DNA of 8,533 nt. Source: an uncultured Micrococcales bacterium. Lineage in GTDB: Bacteria > Actinomycetota > Actinomycetes > Actinomycetales > Microbacteriaceae. Shown here piece after piece: positions 1-6,817 of the stretch. How positions within the stretch are numbered: the stretch's first letter is position 1; every line of letters begins with the position of its first letter. The DNA is taken from NCBI GenBank assembly GCA_903927775.1, contig CAIYOE010000047.1, positions 1-8,533 on the forward strand. Direction: 5' to 3'. The notes beneath the pieces were generated by a model. The model was not told where the DNA came from. It saw nothing but the letters and a program-made list of their open reading frames with translations, and searched no databases. Both the position numbers and the translations under genes were made by a program.

Positions 1-885
1 GAGGCAGATGAGTCCGATGGCTCGTTCCTGCACTATGAAACCGCGATCGCTTTGATAACAAATGTTGATCCAGATCACCTGGATCACTACGGTTCCCTTG
101 AGGCTTTTGAAGCTGAGTTTGCCAAGTTTGCTCAGGGCGCTAAGGACTTCGTTGCGATCAGCACCGATGACCCCGGTGCGGTGCGCGTAAGCAAATTACT
201 CACAGGTAAAAAGGTCATTGGATTCGGAACTTCCGAAGGTTCGGCTGTGCGGTTGACCCGCATCGATGCCTCTGGCGCCAAGGTTAACTTTGATGTCGCC
301 GTGGGTGGTCTCACTCTGAGTGCTGAACTACAGGTACCTGGAGAACACAACGCTATAAATGCAGCTGGAGCCTTGGCGGTTCTGGTGGGACTGGGTTTCG
401 ATGCACAGCAAGCGCTGGCAGGAATCGAGCAGTTCGGCGGAACCGAGCGCAGATTCGAGCTCCACGGCGAGGTTCGCCACGTAAAGGTTTACGATGACTT
501 TGCGCACCATCCAACCGAGGTCGCGGCCGCGCTCAAGGCCGCTCGCGCGGTGGTGGGCGCCGGAAAGTTGATCACGGTTTTCCAGCCGCATCTTTACAGC
601 CGTACCCGTCTGATGAAGCATGAGTTCGCGCAGGCGCTTGCTGCCAGCGATCAGGTTGTGGTTCTAGACATTTATGCCGCTCGAGAAGATCCCGAGCCAG
701 GTGTTACCGGAGCGCTAGTTTCAGAGTCCTTCTCTGATCAGTCCAAGGTGCACTACGTGCCGCTCTGGGCCGATGCCCCCGCAGTGGCCGCCAGCCTAGC
801 CGGCCCCGGTGACTTCATAATCACAATGGGTTGTGGCGACGTATACCGTATGGTTCCCGAGCTTCTCGCCGCGCTAAAGGCCTAG
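1..885 (+). CDS. murC: UDP-N-acetylmuramate--L-alanine ligase MurC (5'-truncated)
   Basis: This cytoplasmic Mur ligase uses ATP to join L-alanine to UDP-MurNAc, the first step in building the peptidoglycan stem peptide. The reading frame is open from base 1, so the start and the N-terminal UDP-binding domain and ATP P-loop lie upstream; 294 residues of a usual ~460 are visible. The fragment opens with EADESDGSF, a MurC hallmark of the central ATPase domain, followed by [11 protein letters not shown] and then [12 protein letters not shown] near the end of that domain. The C-terminal domain follows with [21 protein letters not shown] and [12 protein letters not shown], all typical of MurC rather than MurD, MurE or MurF. 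A TTG in frame at position 52 is internal and not the start. The stop lies 4 nt before ftsQ, and the ftsQ ribosome-binding site falls inside the last murC codons, so the two are probably translationally coupled. Confidence 0.97.
   Translation, partial: EADESDGSFLHYETAIALITNVDPDHLDHYGSLEAFEAEFAKFAQGAKDFVAISTDDPGAVRVSKLLTGKKVIGFGTSEGSAVRLTRIDASGAKVNFDVAVGGLTLSAELQVPGEHNAINAAGALAVLVGLGFDAQQALAGIEQFGGTERRFELHGEVRHVKVYDDFAHHPTEVAAALKAARAVVGAGKLITVFQPHLYSRTRLMKHEFAQALAASDQVVVLDIYAAREDPEPGVTGALVSESFSDQSKVHYVPLWADAPAVAASLAGPGDFIITMGCGDVYRMVPELLAALKA
876..880 (+). promoter_or_regulatory. Ribosome-binding site of ftsQ inside the murC 3' end
   Basis: AAAGG lies 9 nt before the TTG at position 890 and within the final murC codons. 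It is the only purine-rich motif near that start and supports TTG as the ftsQ initiation codon. The site is moderate in strength. Confidence 0.5.
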
Positions 886-889
886 TTAC

Positions 890-1804
890 TTGAAACGACC
901 GCATGTTCCGGGTGGCCAAAAGCCTAATCCGAAATCAACGCCTGTAACGCCCAAGAAGCCGGCTCGGCTAGCAGCGCCTGCAGCGTCAAAGAAGCCAAAC
1001 CTCAAGCAAGAGGGCGCAAAACTAGGTCGCCTCGCAGCCTACGACACCAAGCAAAAACGTTTAGCCGCCCGGGCTCAGCGACGAGAGTTCCGCAGATTCA
1101 CCAGCGGCAATCGCACCAGGTTGATTTTGGTAGGTTCCGGTGTGGTATCTGTTTTGGTTTTAGTCGGTTTGGTGTTGGCAACCATGTTCACACCGCTTCT
1201 GGCAATTCAGAACATCGATGTGGTTGGAACTCACCGAGTCAAGTCCGCCACTGTCAAGAATGCTGTCAAGTCACTGATGGGTACCCCGTTGACCATGGTG
1301 AGCGAAACTCAGATTCAACAGAGATTGTCTGCCTTCCCTTTGATCGAAAGTTTCACAACCGTTAGCCTGCCGCCGCACACTTTGCGGATTGTGATATTGG
1401 AACGACAGCCAATCGGAATCGTGAACCTGGGCGGCACCGACTACCTTTACGACCCGGCCGGTGTTCAGATTGAACCAACTAAGGCCACGGGGCGCTATCC
1501 CCGAGTTTTGGTGAACGGCGATCCACACGATAACCCAAACTACAGAGCCGCCATCGATGTGCTTTTGGCAATGCCGGTCGACGTGTTCCCAAGAATTGCC
1601 AGCATTCAGGCCACCTCTAAGGACGACGTACGTATTCGCCTGCGTGGAGTGGCTAACCAGCAGATCCTTTGGGGCGATTCATCAGACTCGATTCTGAAGA
1701 GCAAGGTGTTGGCGGCTCTGATGGCGAATACCAAGTCCAAGAACTCGTTAACTTTCGACGTGTCCTCGCCCAAAGCTCCCACGGTACGTTACGGAAATTT
1801 TTAG
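890..1804 (+). CDS. ftsQ: Cell division protein FtsQ/DivIB
   Basis: FtsQ is a bitopic membrane protein of the divisome that links FtsB/FtsL to the septal peptidoglycan synthase. The 304-residue product has the family layout. A basic Lys/Pro/Ala-rich cytoplasmic tail of about 75 residues comes first, then one hydrophobic membrane segment at about residues 78-102. An extracytoplasmic POTRA domain follows at about 104-173 (IQNIDVVGTHRV at its start, LPPHTLRIVILERQP at its end), then the FtsQ beta domain to the C-terminus (YLYDPAGVQIE, YPRVLV). The start is TTG at 890, 4 nt after murC and preceded by AAAGG; no upstream start fits. Position between murC and ftsZ is the normal actinobacterial order. 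Sequence conservation in this family is low, so the identification rests on domain layout plus context. Confidence 0.93.
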   Translation: MKRPHVPGGQKPNPKSTPVTPKKPARLAAPAASKKPNLKQEGAKLGRLAAYDTKQKRLAARAQRREFRRFTSGNRTRLILVGSGVVSVLVLVGLVLATMFTPLLAIQNIDVVGTHRVKSATVKNAVKSLMGTPLTMVSETQIQQRLSAFPLIESFTTVSLPPHTLRIVILERQPIGIVNLGGTDYLYDPAGVQIEPTKATGRYPRVLVNGDPHDNPNYRAAIDVLLAMPVDVFPRIASIQATSKDDVRIRLRGVANQQILWGDSSDSILKSKVLAALMANTKSKNSLTFDVSSPKAPTVRYGNF

Positions 1805-1811
1805 ACACGCC

Positions 1812-1866
1812 TGAGCGCTTGCGCCATTTGCGGCCCCGCCACACTTACCTTTCTGGCGCAGGCTCA
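1812..1866 (+). repeat. Imperfect inverted repeat just after ftsQ
   Basis: TGAGC (1812-1816) and TGCGCCA (1820-1826) are complementary to TGGCGCA (1854-1860) and GCTCA (1862-1866). Together they could form a 12-bp stem interrupted by a 3-versus-1 nt bulge, around a 27-nt loop. The next bases are AAAATC, with no run of T, so it does not look like an intrinsic terminator. It could be a leader structure, an mRNA 3'-end stabiliser or chance. Confidence 0.3.
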
Positions 1867-1883
1867 AAATCGGTCCGAACCCT

Positions 1884-1908
1884 AAGTTTCAGGCTTAACT
1901 TGAAGCTT
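1884..1908 (+). promoter_or_regulatory. RNA hairpin (DNA dyad) in the ftsZ leader
   Basis: AAGUUUCAGG (1884-1893) can pair along its full length with CUUGAAGCUU (1899-1908), giving ten continuous pairs, two of them G-U, closed by the five-base loop CUUAA. It sits 34 nt before the strong ftsZ ribosome-binding site and no T-run follows it. A role in ftsZ mRNA stability or translation, or as a protein-binding dyad at DNA level, is inference. I could not find a convincing -35/-10 promoter pair in this gap, although ftsZ commonly has its own promoters in Actinobacteria. Confidence 0.4.
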
Positions 1909-1942
1909 TAGATCGAGCCGAACCTGCGTGAATGCACTAGCT

Positions 1943-1947
1943 GGAGG
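1943..1947 (+). promoter_or_regulatory. Strong ribosome-binding site of ftsZ
   Basis: GGAGG lies 6 nt upstream of the ATG at 1954. It is the best Shine-Dalgarno match in the window and fits the high expression expected of FtsZ. Confidence 0.85.
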
Positions 1948-1953
1948 TAATAA

Positions 1954-3138
1954 ATGAGTGGCTTGAACAGCAACTACCTAGCCGTTATCAAGGTTGTGGG
2001 AGTTGGCGGCGGTGGCGTGAACGCGCTGAACCGCATGATCGACGCCGACCTACGCGGGGTCGAGTTTATCGCCATCAACACCGACGCCCAGCAGCTGCTC
2101 ATGAGTGAGGCCCACGTCAAGCTAGACATTGGTCGCGACCTAACCCGCGGCCTCGGCGCTGGCGCTGACCCTGAAATTGGTCGTCGCGCTGCAGAAGAAC
2201 ATGAAGACGAAATTGAGGCCGCCATCAAGGGTGCCGACATGGTCTTCGTTTCTGCAGGCGAGGGCGGCGGTACCGGTACCGGAGCCGCCCCAGTGGTTGC
2301 TCGCATTGCCAAGAAGCTAGGCGCCCTCACCGTGGGCGTGGTCACCAGGCCATTCAATTTCGAAGGAAAGCGTCGCGCAGAGCAGGCAGAGTCGGGCATT
2401 GAAAGCCTCCGTGCCGAGGTCGACACCCTGATTGTGGTTCCAAACCAGCGTCTGCTCGAAATGAGCAACAAGACTGTTTCTGCTATCGAAGCCTTCAAGA
2501 TTGCCGACGATGTTCTTCGCGCCGGTGTCCAAGGCATTACCGACCTAATCACCACCCCTGGCCTAATCAACGTTGACTTCAACGACGTCAAGTCTGTTAT
2601 GCAGGGCGCCGGAAGCGCGCTCATGGGTATCGGTACGGCCAAGGGTGAACACCGTGCCATTCGCGCTGCCGAGATCGCGGTTTCCAACCCGCTACTCGAG
2701 GCCAGCATCGAGGGCGCTCACGGCGTACTACTTCAGATTGCCGGTGCATCCGACCTGGGTCTTCACGAAATCGATGAAGCAGCTCGTCTGGTCTCCGAGG
2801 TTGTCAGCAAGGAAGCCAACATCATCTTCGGGTCTACCATCGATGACACCCTTGGCGACGAAGTCCGCATCACGGTTATCGCGGCTGGGTTCGACAGCGG
2901 CAGCCCAAGCTACCGCAAAGCAGAGCGCGGAGTGTTTGCAGCACCTGCTCCGGAGGCATCTGCGGCGGCCACTCCAATGCTGCCAACTGCTCCTGTTGCA
3001 AGCGGCTTGGATTCCTTCTTGGGGGCAGACGACGCAGACCCAACTACCGCCGCTATCCCAGTTGTAGAGACTGAGCCCGCTAAAAAGGCTAGTTCGCTCT
3101 GGGGCGATGAGCTAGACCTGCCGAACTTCTTGCGCTGA
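1954..3138 (+). CDS. ftsZ: Cell division protein FtsZ
   Basis: FtsZ is the tubulin-like GTPase that polymerises into the cytoplasmic Z-ring and recruits the divisome. The 394-residue product carries the glycine-rich nucleotide loop [14 protein letters not shown] (about 15-28), the tubulin signature GGGTGTG (104-110), [10 protein letters not shown] (132-141), and the T7 synergy loop NVDFNDV (206-212), whose acidic residues complete the GTPase site of the neighbouring subunit. The globular domain ends near residue 315. A variable Ala/Pro-rich linker follows, then the conserved C-terminal peptide [11 protein letters not shown] (384-394), the docking site for SepF and other partners. The ATG start has a textbook GGAGG. 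A 149-nt leader separates it from ftsQ, and yggS begins 8 nt after its stop. The length is typical for Actinobacteria and nothing is missing. Confidence 0.99.
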   Translation: MSGLNSNYLAVIKVVGVGGGGVNALNRMIDADLRGVEFIAINTDAQQLLMSEAHVKLDIGRDLTRGLGAGADPEIGRRAAEEHEDEIEAAIKGADMVFVSAGEGGGTGTGAAPVVARIAKKLGALTVGVVTRPFNFEGKRRAEQAESGIESLRAEVDTLIVVPNQRLLEMSNKTVSAIEAFKIADDVLRAGVQGITDLITTPGLINVDFNDVKSVMQGAGSALMGIGTAKGEHRAIRAAEIAVSNPLLEASIEGAHGVLLQIAGASDLGLHEIDEAARLVSEVVSKEANIIFGSTIDDTLGDEVRITVIAAGFDSGSPSYRKAERGVFAAPAPEASAAATPMLPTAPVASGLDSFLGADDADPTTAAIPVVETEPAKKASSLWGDELDLPNFLR

Positions 3139-3146
3139 GTCTGACC

Positions 3147-3857
3147 GTGGTCGATCAGCAACTTGCCGAGCGCTATCAATCTGTTACCCAGAGCGTTGCG
3201 CAGGCGATTGCTGCGGCCAACCGTGATGCCGGCGAAGTCACCACGATTGTCGTAACCAAATTCCACCCAGCTCAAATGGTTTTAGACCTGCTCGAGTTGG
3301 GCGCCCGAGATTTCGGCGAGAACAAAGACCAAGAGGCCGCGCCTAAGGCAGCCCAGGTTCGAGCACTTGATGTCCCAGAACACCGATGGCATTTCGTTGG
3401 ACAGCTGCAGTCCAACAAGGTAAAGAGCGTGCTCAACTACGCCGCGGCAATCCACTCGCTAGACCGCGAATCCTTGCTGGGAGCGTTGGTCAAAGAGGTT
3501 GCCAAAAAGAAAGCTGTTGGCGAATTCAAAGACATCGATGTGTTTATTGAATTGAACCTCACCGATGATCCCGAGCGGGGCGGAATGCAACCTGCGGACC
3601 TCACCCGATTCGCCACCTCTGTTTTGGAATCGCCAGGAGTGAATCTGGTTGGAGTCATGGGCGTGGCATCGCTGGATAACCAAATCGAGGCCGATTTTGA
3701 ACGAATCCGCTTGGCCTCGGAAACCCTTAGAACCCTAAAACCCGAGGCAAACCTAATCTCGGCAGGAATGTCAGGCGATTTCGGCACCGCGATACAGTAT
3801 GGCGCGACACACCTTCGGATCGGAACTGCAATAACGGGTCCACGGCAATACAACTAA
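3147..3857 (+). CDS. yggS: YggS/YlmE (PLPBP) pyridoxal-phosphate homeostasis protein
   Basis: This single-domain, alanine-racemase-fold protein binds pyridoxal 5'-phosphate and takes part in vitamin B6 and amino-acid homeostasis; no catalytic activity is established for the family. In the 236 residues the PLP-binding lysine is K38 within IVVTKFHP. Other family motifs are DFGENKDQE, HFVGQLQSNK, and near the C-terminus SAGMSGDFGTAIQYGATHLRIGTA (split here by function: substrate/phosphate-binding GMSGDF and RIGTAITG). The start chosen is GTG at 3147, 8 nt after the ftsZ stop; no clear Shine-Dalgarno is visible, so translation probably depends on coupling to ftsZ. In many Actinobacteria a pgeF/ylmD gene lies between ftsZ and this gene; here there is no room for one. 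Confidence 0.95.
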   Translation: MVDQQLAERYQSVTQSVAQAIAAANRDAGEVTTIVVTKFHPAQMVLDLLELGARDFGENKDQEAAPKAAQVRALDVPEHRWHFVGQLQSNKVKSVLNYAAAIHSLDRESLLGALVKEVAKKKAVGEFKDIDVFIELNLTDDPERGGMQPADLTRFATSVLESPGVNLVGVMGVASLDNQIEADFERIRLASETLRTLKPEANLISAGMSGDFGTAIQYGATHLRIGTAITGPRQYN

Positions 3858-3896
3858 TAACCTGAATTGAGTTCTGTTTTTGGAACCACAAGTTTT

Positions 3897-3901
3897 AGGA
3901 G
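3897..3901 (+). promoter_or_regulatory. Ribosome-binding site that fixes the sepF start
   Basis: AGGAG lies 5 nt before the ATG at 3907. It decides between this ATG and an in-frame TTG at 3880, which has no such motif and would make the AGGAG part of the coding region. Confidence 0.8.
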
Positions 3902-3906
3902 TCAAT

Positions 3907-4344
3907 ATGTCGGACAACATCGCTTCGCGCGCAATGGGTTGGTTTGGTTTCGGCCAAGACAGCAACCAGGCATACCCAACTCAGGCGGCGGCACCGGCGG
4001 CAACCCGTGCCAACGTGACTCGACTTCCAGCTCGTTCGGTTCGCCGCGCAGCCGGTGACATCAGCGAGATCGTCACCTTCCAGCCAAAGTCCTATAAAGA
4101 AGCCGCGTCGATCGCTGCAGTGTTTCGCGAGGGCATCCCGGTAATCATCAACATGTCAGACCTGAACGATGTAGATGCTAGCCACATGGTGCACTTTATT
4201 TCCGGCCTCAAAGAGGGTCTAGAGGGCAACATCAAGCGTGTTACCGCAAAGGTTTTTGTGCTCGGACCGACCCACGTTTCGGTCAGCGATGATGACGAAG
4301 AGCTTGGCGATTCGTCGAGCGACGACCTAATCATTCGCCCGTAA
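3907..4344 (+). CDS. sepF: Cell division protein SepF
   Basis: SepF binds the FtsZ C-terminal peptide and anchors the Z-ring to the membrane; in Actinobacteria, which lack FtsA, it is the main early tether. From ATG 3907 the product is 145 residues. The N-terminal stretch ASRAMGWFGFG (about 6-16) fits the membrane-binding amphipathic helix. A short Ala/Pro-rich linker follows to about residue 50, then the SepF globular domain at about 52-127 with TFQPKSYKEAASIAAVFR, GIPVIINMSDLNDVDASH, and SGLKEGLEGNIKRVTAKVF in three consecutive blocks. The protein ends in an acidic Asp/Glu/Ser tail (about 128-140), and the linker is shorter than in many relatives. It sits 49 nt after yggS and 12 nt before yggT, the conserved order. 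Confidence 0.96.
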   Translation: MSDNIASRAMGWFGFGQDSNQAYPTQAAAPAATRANVTRLPARSVRRAAGDISEIVTFQPKSYKEAASIAAVFREGIPVIINMSDLNDVDASHMVHFISGLKEGLEGNIKRVTAKVFVLGPTHVSVSDDDEELGDSSSDDLIIRP

Positions 4345-4356
4345 TCCAGAAAAACC

Positions 4357-4644
4357 ATGCACCTTATTTTTGCGTTACTTGGTTGGGCGCTTTCGCTTTA
4401 CTTTTACGCATTGCTGGGTCGCTTCGTCCTTGACTTGATCCTGTCTTTAAATCGGCAGTTTCGACCTCGCGGCTTCTTTTTAGTCTTAGCCGAAGTCATC
4501 ATGACCGTCACCGATCCAGCGCTAAGGCTGCTTCGTAAAGTGATTCGGCCGATTCGACTAGGCGGCCTGATGTTAGATTTCAGCATAACGATCGCCATGA
4601 TTTTAGTGAGCATTCTCAGCGGCTTCGTATCATCGCTCGGTTAG
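4357..4644 (+). CDS. yggT: YggT family small membrane protein
   Basis: This 95-residue integral membrane protein has two hydrophobic segments (about residues 3-30 and 70-93) around a basic loop. The loop carries the family core TDPALRLLRKVIRPIRLGG (52-70) followed by LDFS at 73-76. YggT proteins are widespread but lack a firm function; involvement in osmotic or ion stress has been proposed, and linkage to sepF and divIVA suggests an envelope or division role. The ATG at 4357 is 12 nt after the sepF stop, with no clear Shine-Dalgarno, which suggests coupling to sepF. A 65-nt gap follows before divIVA. Confidence 0.9.
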   Translation: MHLIFALLGWALSLYFYALLGRFVLDLILSLNRQFRPRGFFLVLAEVIMTVTDPALRLLRKVIRPIRLGGLMLDFSITIAMILVSILSGFVSSLG

Positions 4645-4696
4645 GCATTTGCTTCAGCCTTGGGGTAATCTTGCAAACGTAACTTTCCCCTGAAAA

Positions 4697-4701
4697 AGAG
4701 G
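4697..4701 (+). promoter_or_regulatory. Ribosome-binding site of divIVA
   Basis: AGAGG ends 8 nt before the ATG at 4710. The rest of the 65-nt yggT-divIVA gap contains TAATCT (4666-4671), which matches a loose TANNNT -10 element, but I see no credible -35 partner. A divIVA promoter here is therefore possible but not shown. Confidence 0.6.
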
Positions 4702-4709
4702 TTTTAGGC

Positions 4710-5375
4710 ATGCCATTGACGCCAGAAGACGTTGTAAATAAGAGGTTCCAGCCGACCAAATTTCGTGAGGGTTACGACCAGGACGAGGTCGATGATTTCC
4801 TGGATGAAATTGTTGTTGAGCTTCGCCGTCTGACCCACGAGAACGAGGACCTTCGTCAGCGACTGTTGGCCTCGGAAGGCCGTATTGCCGAGTTGCAGCG
4901 CAGTGGCGCGGGCTTGGTAGCTCAGATCCAGGCCCCGGCGGCACCTGAGGTGACTGTGGTACCTAGCTCATTCCCAGAGGCCGTAGCCGACCCGAGCACT
5001 CTTGACTCAAGCAACACCAATAACCTATTGCAGTTGGCCCGCAAGCTGCACGATGAGCACGTTGCCGAGGGCATGGCCAAGCGCGACGCCCTAATCGCCG
5101 AGGGTCACGCCACCGCAGCTCGTTTGGTCCGCGAAGCCGAAGCTGCACAGCGTGCCGAGTTCAGCCGGTTCGAACGCGAAAAGGCATTGGTGGAACACAG
5201 CATCCACGAACTTCGTAGTTATGAACGCGAATACCGTCTAAAGCTCAAGGCATTCATTGAGTCTCAGCTGGCGGATCTTGACACTCCCAGTTTCGAGCGC
5301 GCAAACCCTGCCAGTGGCGGCAGCCGAGTTCTAGGTGGTTCGTTCACCGGAGCGGTGCCAACCTCGGGCTTCTAG
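4710..5375 (+). CDS. divIVA: DivIVA/Wag31 polar growth scaffold
   Basis: DivIVA (Wag31 in mycobacteria) is a coiled-coil protein that senses negatively curved membrane and directs polar peptidoglycan growth in Actinobacteria. The 221-residue product begins with the conserved lipid-binding domain: LTPEDVVNKRFQPTKFREGY (3-22) then DQDEVDDFLDEIV (23-35). The first coiled coil runs to about residue 66. A flexible Ala/Pro/Ser-rich linker spans about 74-104, and a second charged heptad-rich coiled coil spans about 106-190. The tail is rich in Gly and Ser. The domain order matches actinobacterial Wag31, although the linker and tail are shorter than in some relatives. The ATG at 4710 follows AGAGG with good spacing. 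lspA begins 16 nt after the stop. Confidence 0.97.
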   Translation: MPLTPEDVVNKRFQPTKFREGYDQDEVDDFLDEIVVELRRLTHENEDLRQRLLASEGRIAELQRSGAGLVAQIQAPAAPEVTVVPSSFPEAVADPSTLDSSNTNNLLQLARKLHDEHVAEGMAKRDALIAEGHATAARLVREAEAAQRAEFSRFEREKALVEHSIHELRSYEREYRLKLKAFIESQLADLDTPSFERANPASGGSRVLGGSFTGAVPTSGF

Positions 5376-5391
5376 CCTTAGTTGCCTTCTG

Positions 5392-5880
5392 GTGAAGCGG
5401 TTCCTTACTAAAAACTACCTGTGGTTCTTTGCCACGGCTTTGGTTGTTCTTACCCTTGACCAGGCGGTCAAGGACTGGATGATTGCAACTCAGCCCCCGC
5501 ACGTGTCGGTTCCAGTTCTTGGCCCGATCCTGCACTGGTACCTGACCTATAACGACTCCGCTGCTTTCAGCATTGGTTTCGGAGTCACTTGGGTTTTTAC
5601 CGTAATCAGTGGTTTGGCGGCACTTGCCCTGCTCTGGTTCGGAAGCCGAATGCGCACTCTAGGCTGGGCATTGTTGGCCGGTGTTCTTCTTGGGGGAGTA
5701 GTCGGCAACCTAATTGACCGACTGGTTCGCGCACCTGGTTTTGGCTCCGGGCAAGTGGTGGACTACATCCAGGCGCCTTTTAATTTCCCTATTTTCAACC
5801 TGGCTGATTCGGCCATCTGCATTGTCGCTGGGATCGTGGTGATTCTCACCAGTCGCGGCAAAAAGATTGGTGGCGAGTAA
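5392..5880 (+). CDS. lspA: Lipoprotein signal peptidase LspA (signal peptidase II)
   Basis: LspA is the membrane aspartyl protease that cleaves signal peptides of diacylglyceryl-modified prolipoproteins just before the lipidated cysteine. With the GTG start at 5392 the product is 162 residues, the family norm, with four likely membrane segments (about 9-27, 64-84, 88-106, 133-153). Conserved blocks are LDQAVKDW (22-29), YNDSAAFSIG (53-62), VGNLIDRL (104-111), VVDYI (122-126) and FNLADSAICI (135-144). The catalytic aspartates should be D124 and D139. In the usual NxGAAFS block the glycine is serine here (residue 56). A longer reading frame from GTG 5335 would overlap divIVA by 41 nt and add a non-membrane extension, so it was not used. 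No clear Shine-Dalgarno precedes 5392. The stop overlaps the rluD start by one base. Confidence 0.95.
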   Translation: MKRFLTKNYLWFFATALVVLTLDQAVKDWMIATQPPHVSVPVLGPILHWYLTYNDSAAFSIGFGVTWVFTVISGLAALALLWFGSRMRTLGWALLAGVLLGGVVGNLIDRLVRAPGFGSGQVVDYIQAPFNFPIFNLADSAICIVAGIVVILTSRGKKIGGE

Positions 5881-6806
5881 TGTCTCAGTTCAAGCAACTC
5901 CCGGTTCCGGGCGGTTTGGCTGGTGAACGAGCCGATGCCGGCATTTCCAAACTGCTGGGCATTTCCAGAAACGTGGCAGCCGACCTCCTGAGCGCCGGGA
6001 ACGTGCAGCAAAACGGTGTCACTATTCAAAAATCCGACCGTCTGATCGAAGACGCATTCCTCGAGATTTCACTTCCCGAGACCAAGAATCAGTTGGAAAT
6101 CGTGCCGGTTCAGGTGCCTGGTTTCAGCGTGATTTACCAGGATGACGACATCGTGGTGGTAGACAAACCCGCGGGTGTCGCATCGCATCCATCGGTGGGC
6201 TGGGATGGACCCACCGTGGGCGGAGCGTTGTTAGCCCAGGGCATCAGCATCAGCACTAGCGGTGCCCAGGAGCGCCAGGGGATTGTGCAGCGCCTAGATG
6301 TGGGGACCAGCGGCCTCATGGTTCTGGCCAAGAGCGAGTACGCCTACAGTGTTTTGAAGCAAGCTTTTAGAGACCGCGAGGTGCACAAGGTTTACCACGC
6401 GGTCATCCAGGGTCTGGCCGATCCGCTGGCCGGCACCTTTGATGCACCAATCGGACGCCACCCCAAGCACGAGTTCAAGTTCGCGGTGATGCAGGGAGGT
6501 AAGCCATCGGTGACTCACTACGAAACCCTCGAGGCCTTCCGCGCGGCCTCACTGGTTGAGATTGTTTTGGAGACCGGCCGTACCCACCAAATCAGGGTGC
6601 ACTTCAGTGCTTTCAAGCACTCGCTGGTGGGTGACACCATGTATGGAGCAGACCCGATTTTGGCGGCCAAGGTGTCTTTGGATCGCCAGTGGTTGCACGC
6701 GGTTCGCCTGAGTTTCATGCACCCGACGCAGGGTCAAGTGGTGGAATTTGAGAGCAAGTATCCAGCCGATTTGGAACATGCTCTGACCGTACTTAGAGGC
6801 TACTGA
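5880..6806 (+). CDS. rluD: RluA/RluD-family pseudouridine synthase
   Basis: Enzymes of this family isomerise specific uridines in RNA, mostly 23S rRNA, to pseudouridine. The 308-residue product has an N-terminal S4-like RNA-binding domain (about 17-66, with GERADAGISKLLG and GNVQQNG). The catalytic domain starts near residue 84 with IYQDDDIVVVDKPAGVASHPS. The catalytic motif is QRLDVGTSGLMV (138-149), with D140 as the expected nucleophile; most relatives have His where Q138 stands. VHKVYHAVIQG (168-178) and TGRTHQIRVHFS (232-243) complete the RluA/RluD pattern. The ATG overlaps the lspA stop by one base (TAATG), so translation is probably by reinitiation; lspA-rluD is a common actinobacterial pair. 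The exact target uridines cannot be read from sequence, so RluD is a family-level name. Confidence 0.92.
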   Translation: MSQFKQLPVPGGLAGERADAGISKLLGISRNVAADLLSAGNVQQNGVTIQKSDRLIEDAFLEISLPETKNQLEIVPVQVPGFSVIYQDDDIVVVDKPAGVASHPSVGWDGPTVGGALLAQGISISTSGAQERQGIVQRLDVGTSGLMVLAKSEYAYSVLKQAFRDREVHKVYHAVIQGLADPLAGTFDAPIGRHPKHEFKFAVMQGGKPSVTHYETLEAFRAASLVEIVLETGRTHQIRVHFSAFKHSLVGDTMYGADPILAAKVSLDRQWLHAVRLSFMHPTQGQVVEFESKYPADLEHALTVLRGY

Positions 6807-6817
6807 GCCTGTCGGTA

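Noticed and set aside
1669..1911. Forward 80-codon frame spanning the ftsQ end and the ftsZ leader
   Set aside because: Two thirds overlap ftsQ, no ribosome-binding site, no recognisable protein, and it ends inside the leader hairpin region.
1805..1953. Intrinsic terminator or sigma-A promoter in the ftsQ-ftsZ gap
   Set aside because: Neither inverted repeat is followed by a T-run, and TANNNT matches (for example TAAGTT at 1883, TAACTT at 1896) have no -35 partner at proper spacing.
1974..2708. Long open frame (244 codons) on the minus strand within ftsZ
   Set aside because: It lies wholly antisense to ftsZ, its translation is Ser/Pro/Ala-rich low-complexity with no recognisable domain, and it is explained by the codon bias of the sense gene.
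2573..3067. Overlapping forward frame (164 codons) inside ftsZ
   Set aside because: Fully contained in ftsZ in another frame, Ser/Arg/Leu-rich, no domain; FtsZ conservation explains the sequence.
3880..3906. Upstream TTG start for sepF
   Set aside because: The AGGAG at 3897-3901 and the typical MSDN... N-terminus support ATG 3907; the TTG has no ribosome-binding site.
3858..3906. Possible promoter and GTTC/GAAC inverted repeat in the yggS-sepF gap
   Set aside because: TTGAGT has no -10 at suitable distance and the repeat is only 4 bp, within chance expectation.
5335..5391. Longer lspA N-terminus from GTG 5335
   Set aside because: It would overlap divIVA by 41 nt and add 19 residues not seen in signal peptidase II; GTG 5392 gives the normal 162-residue length.
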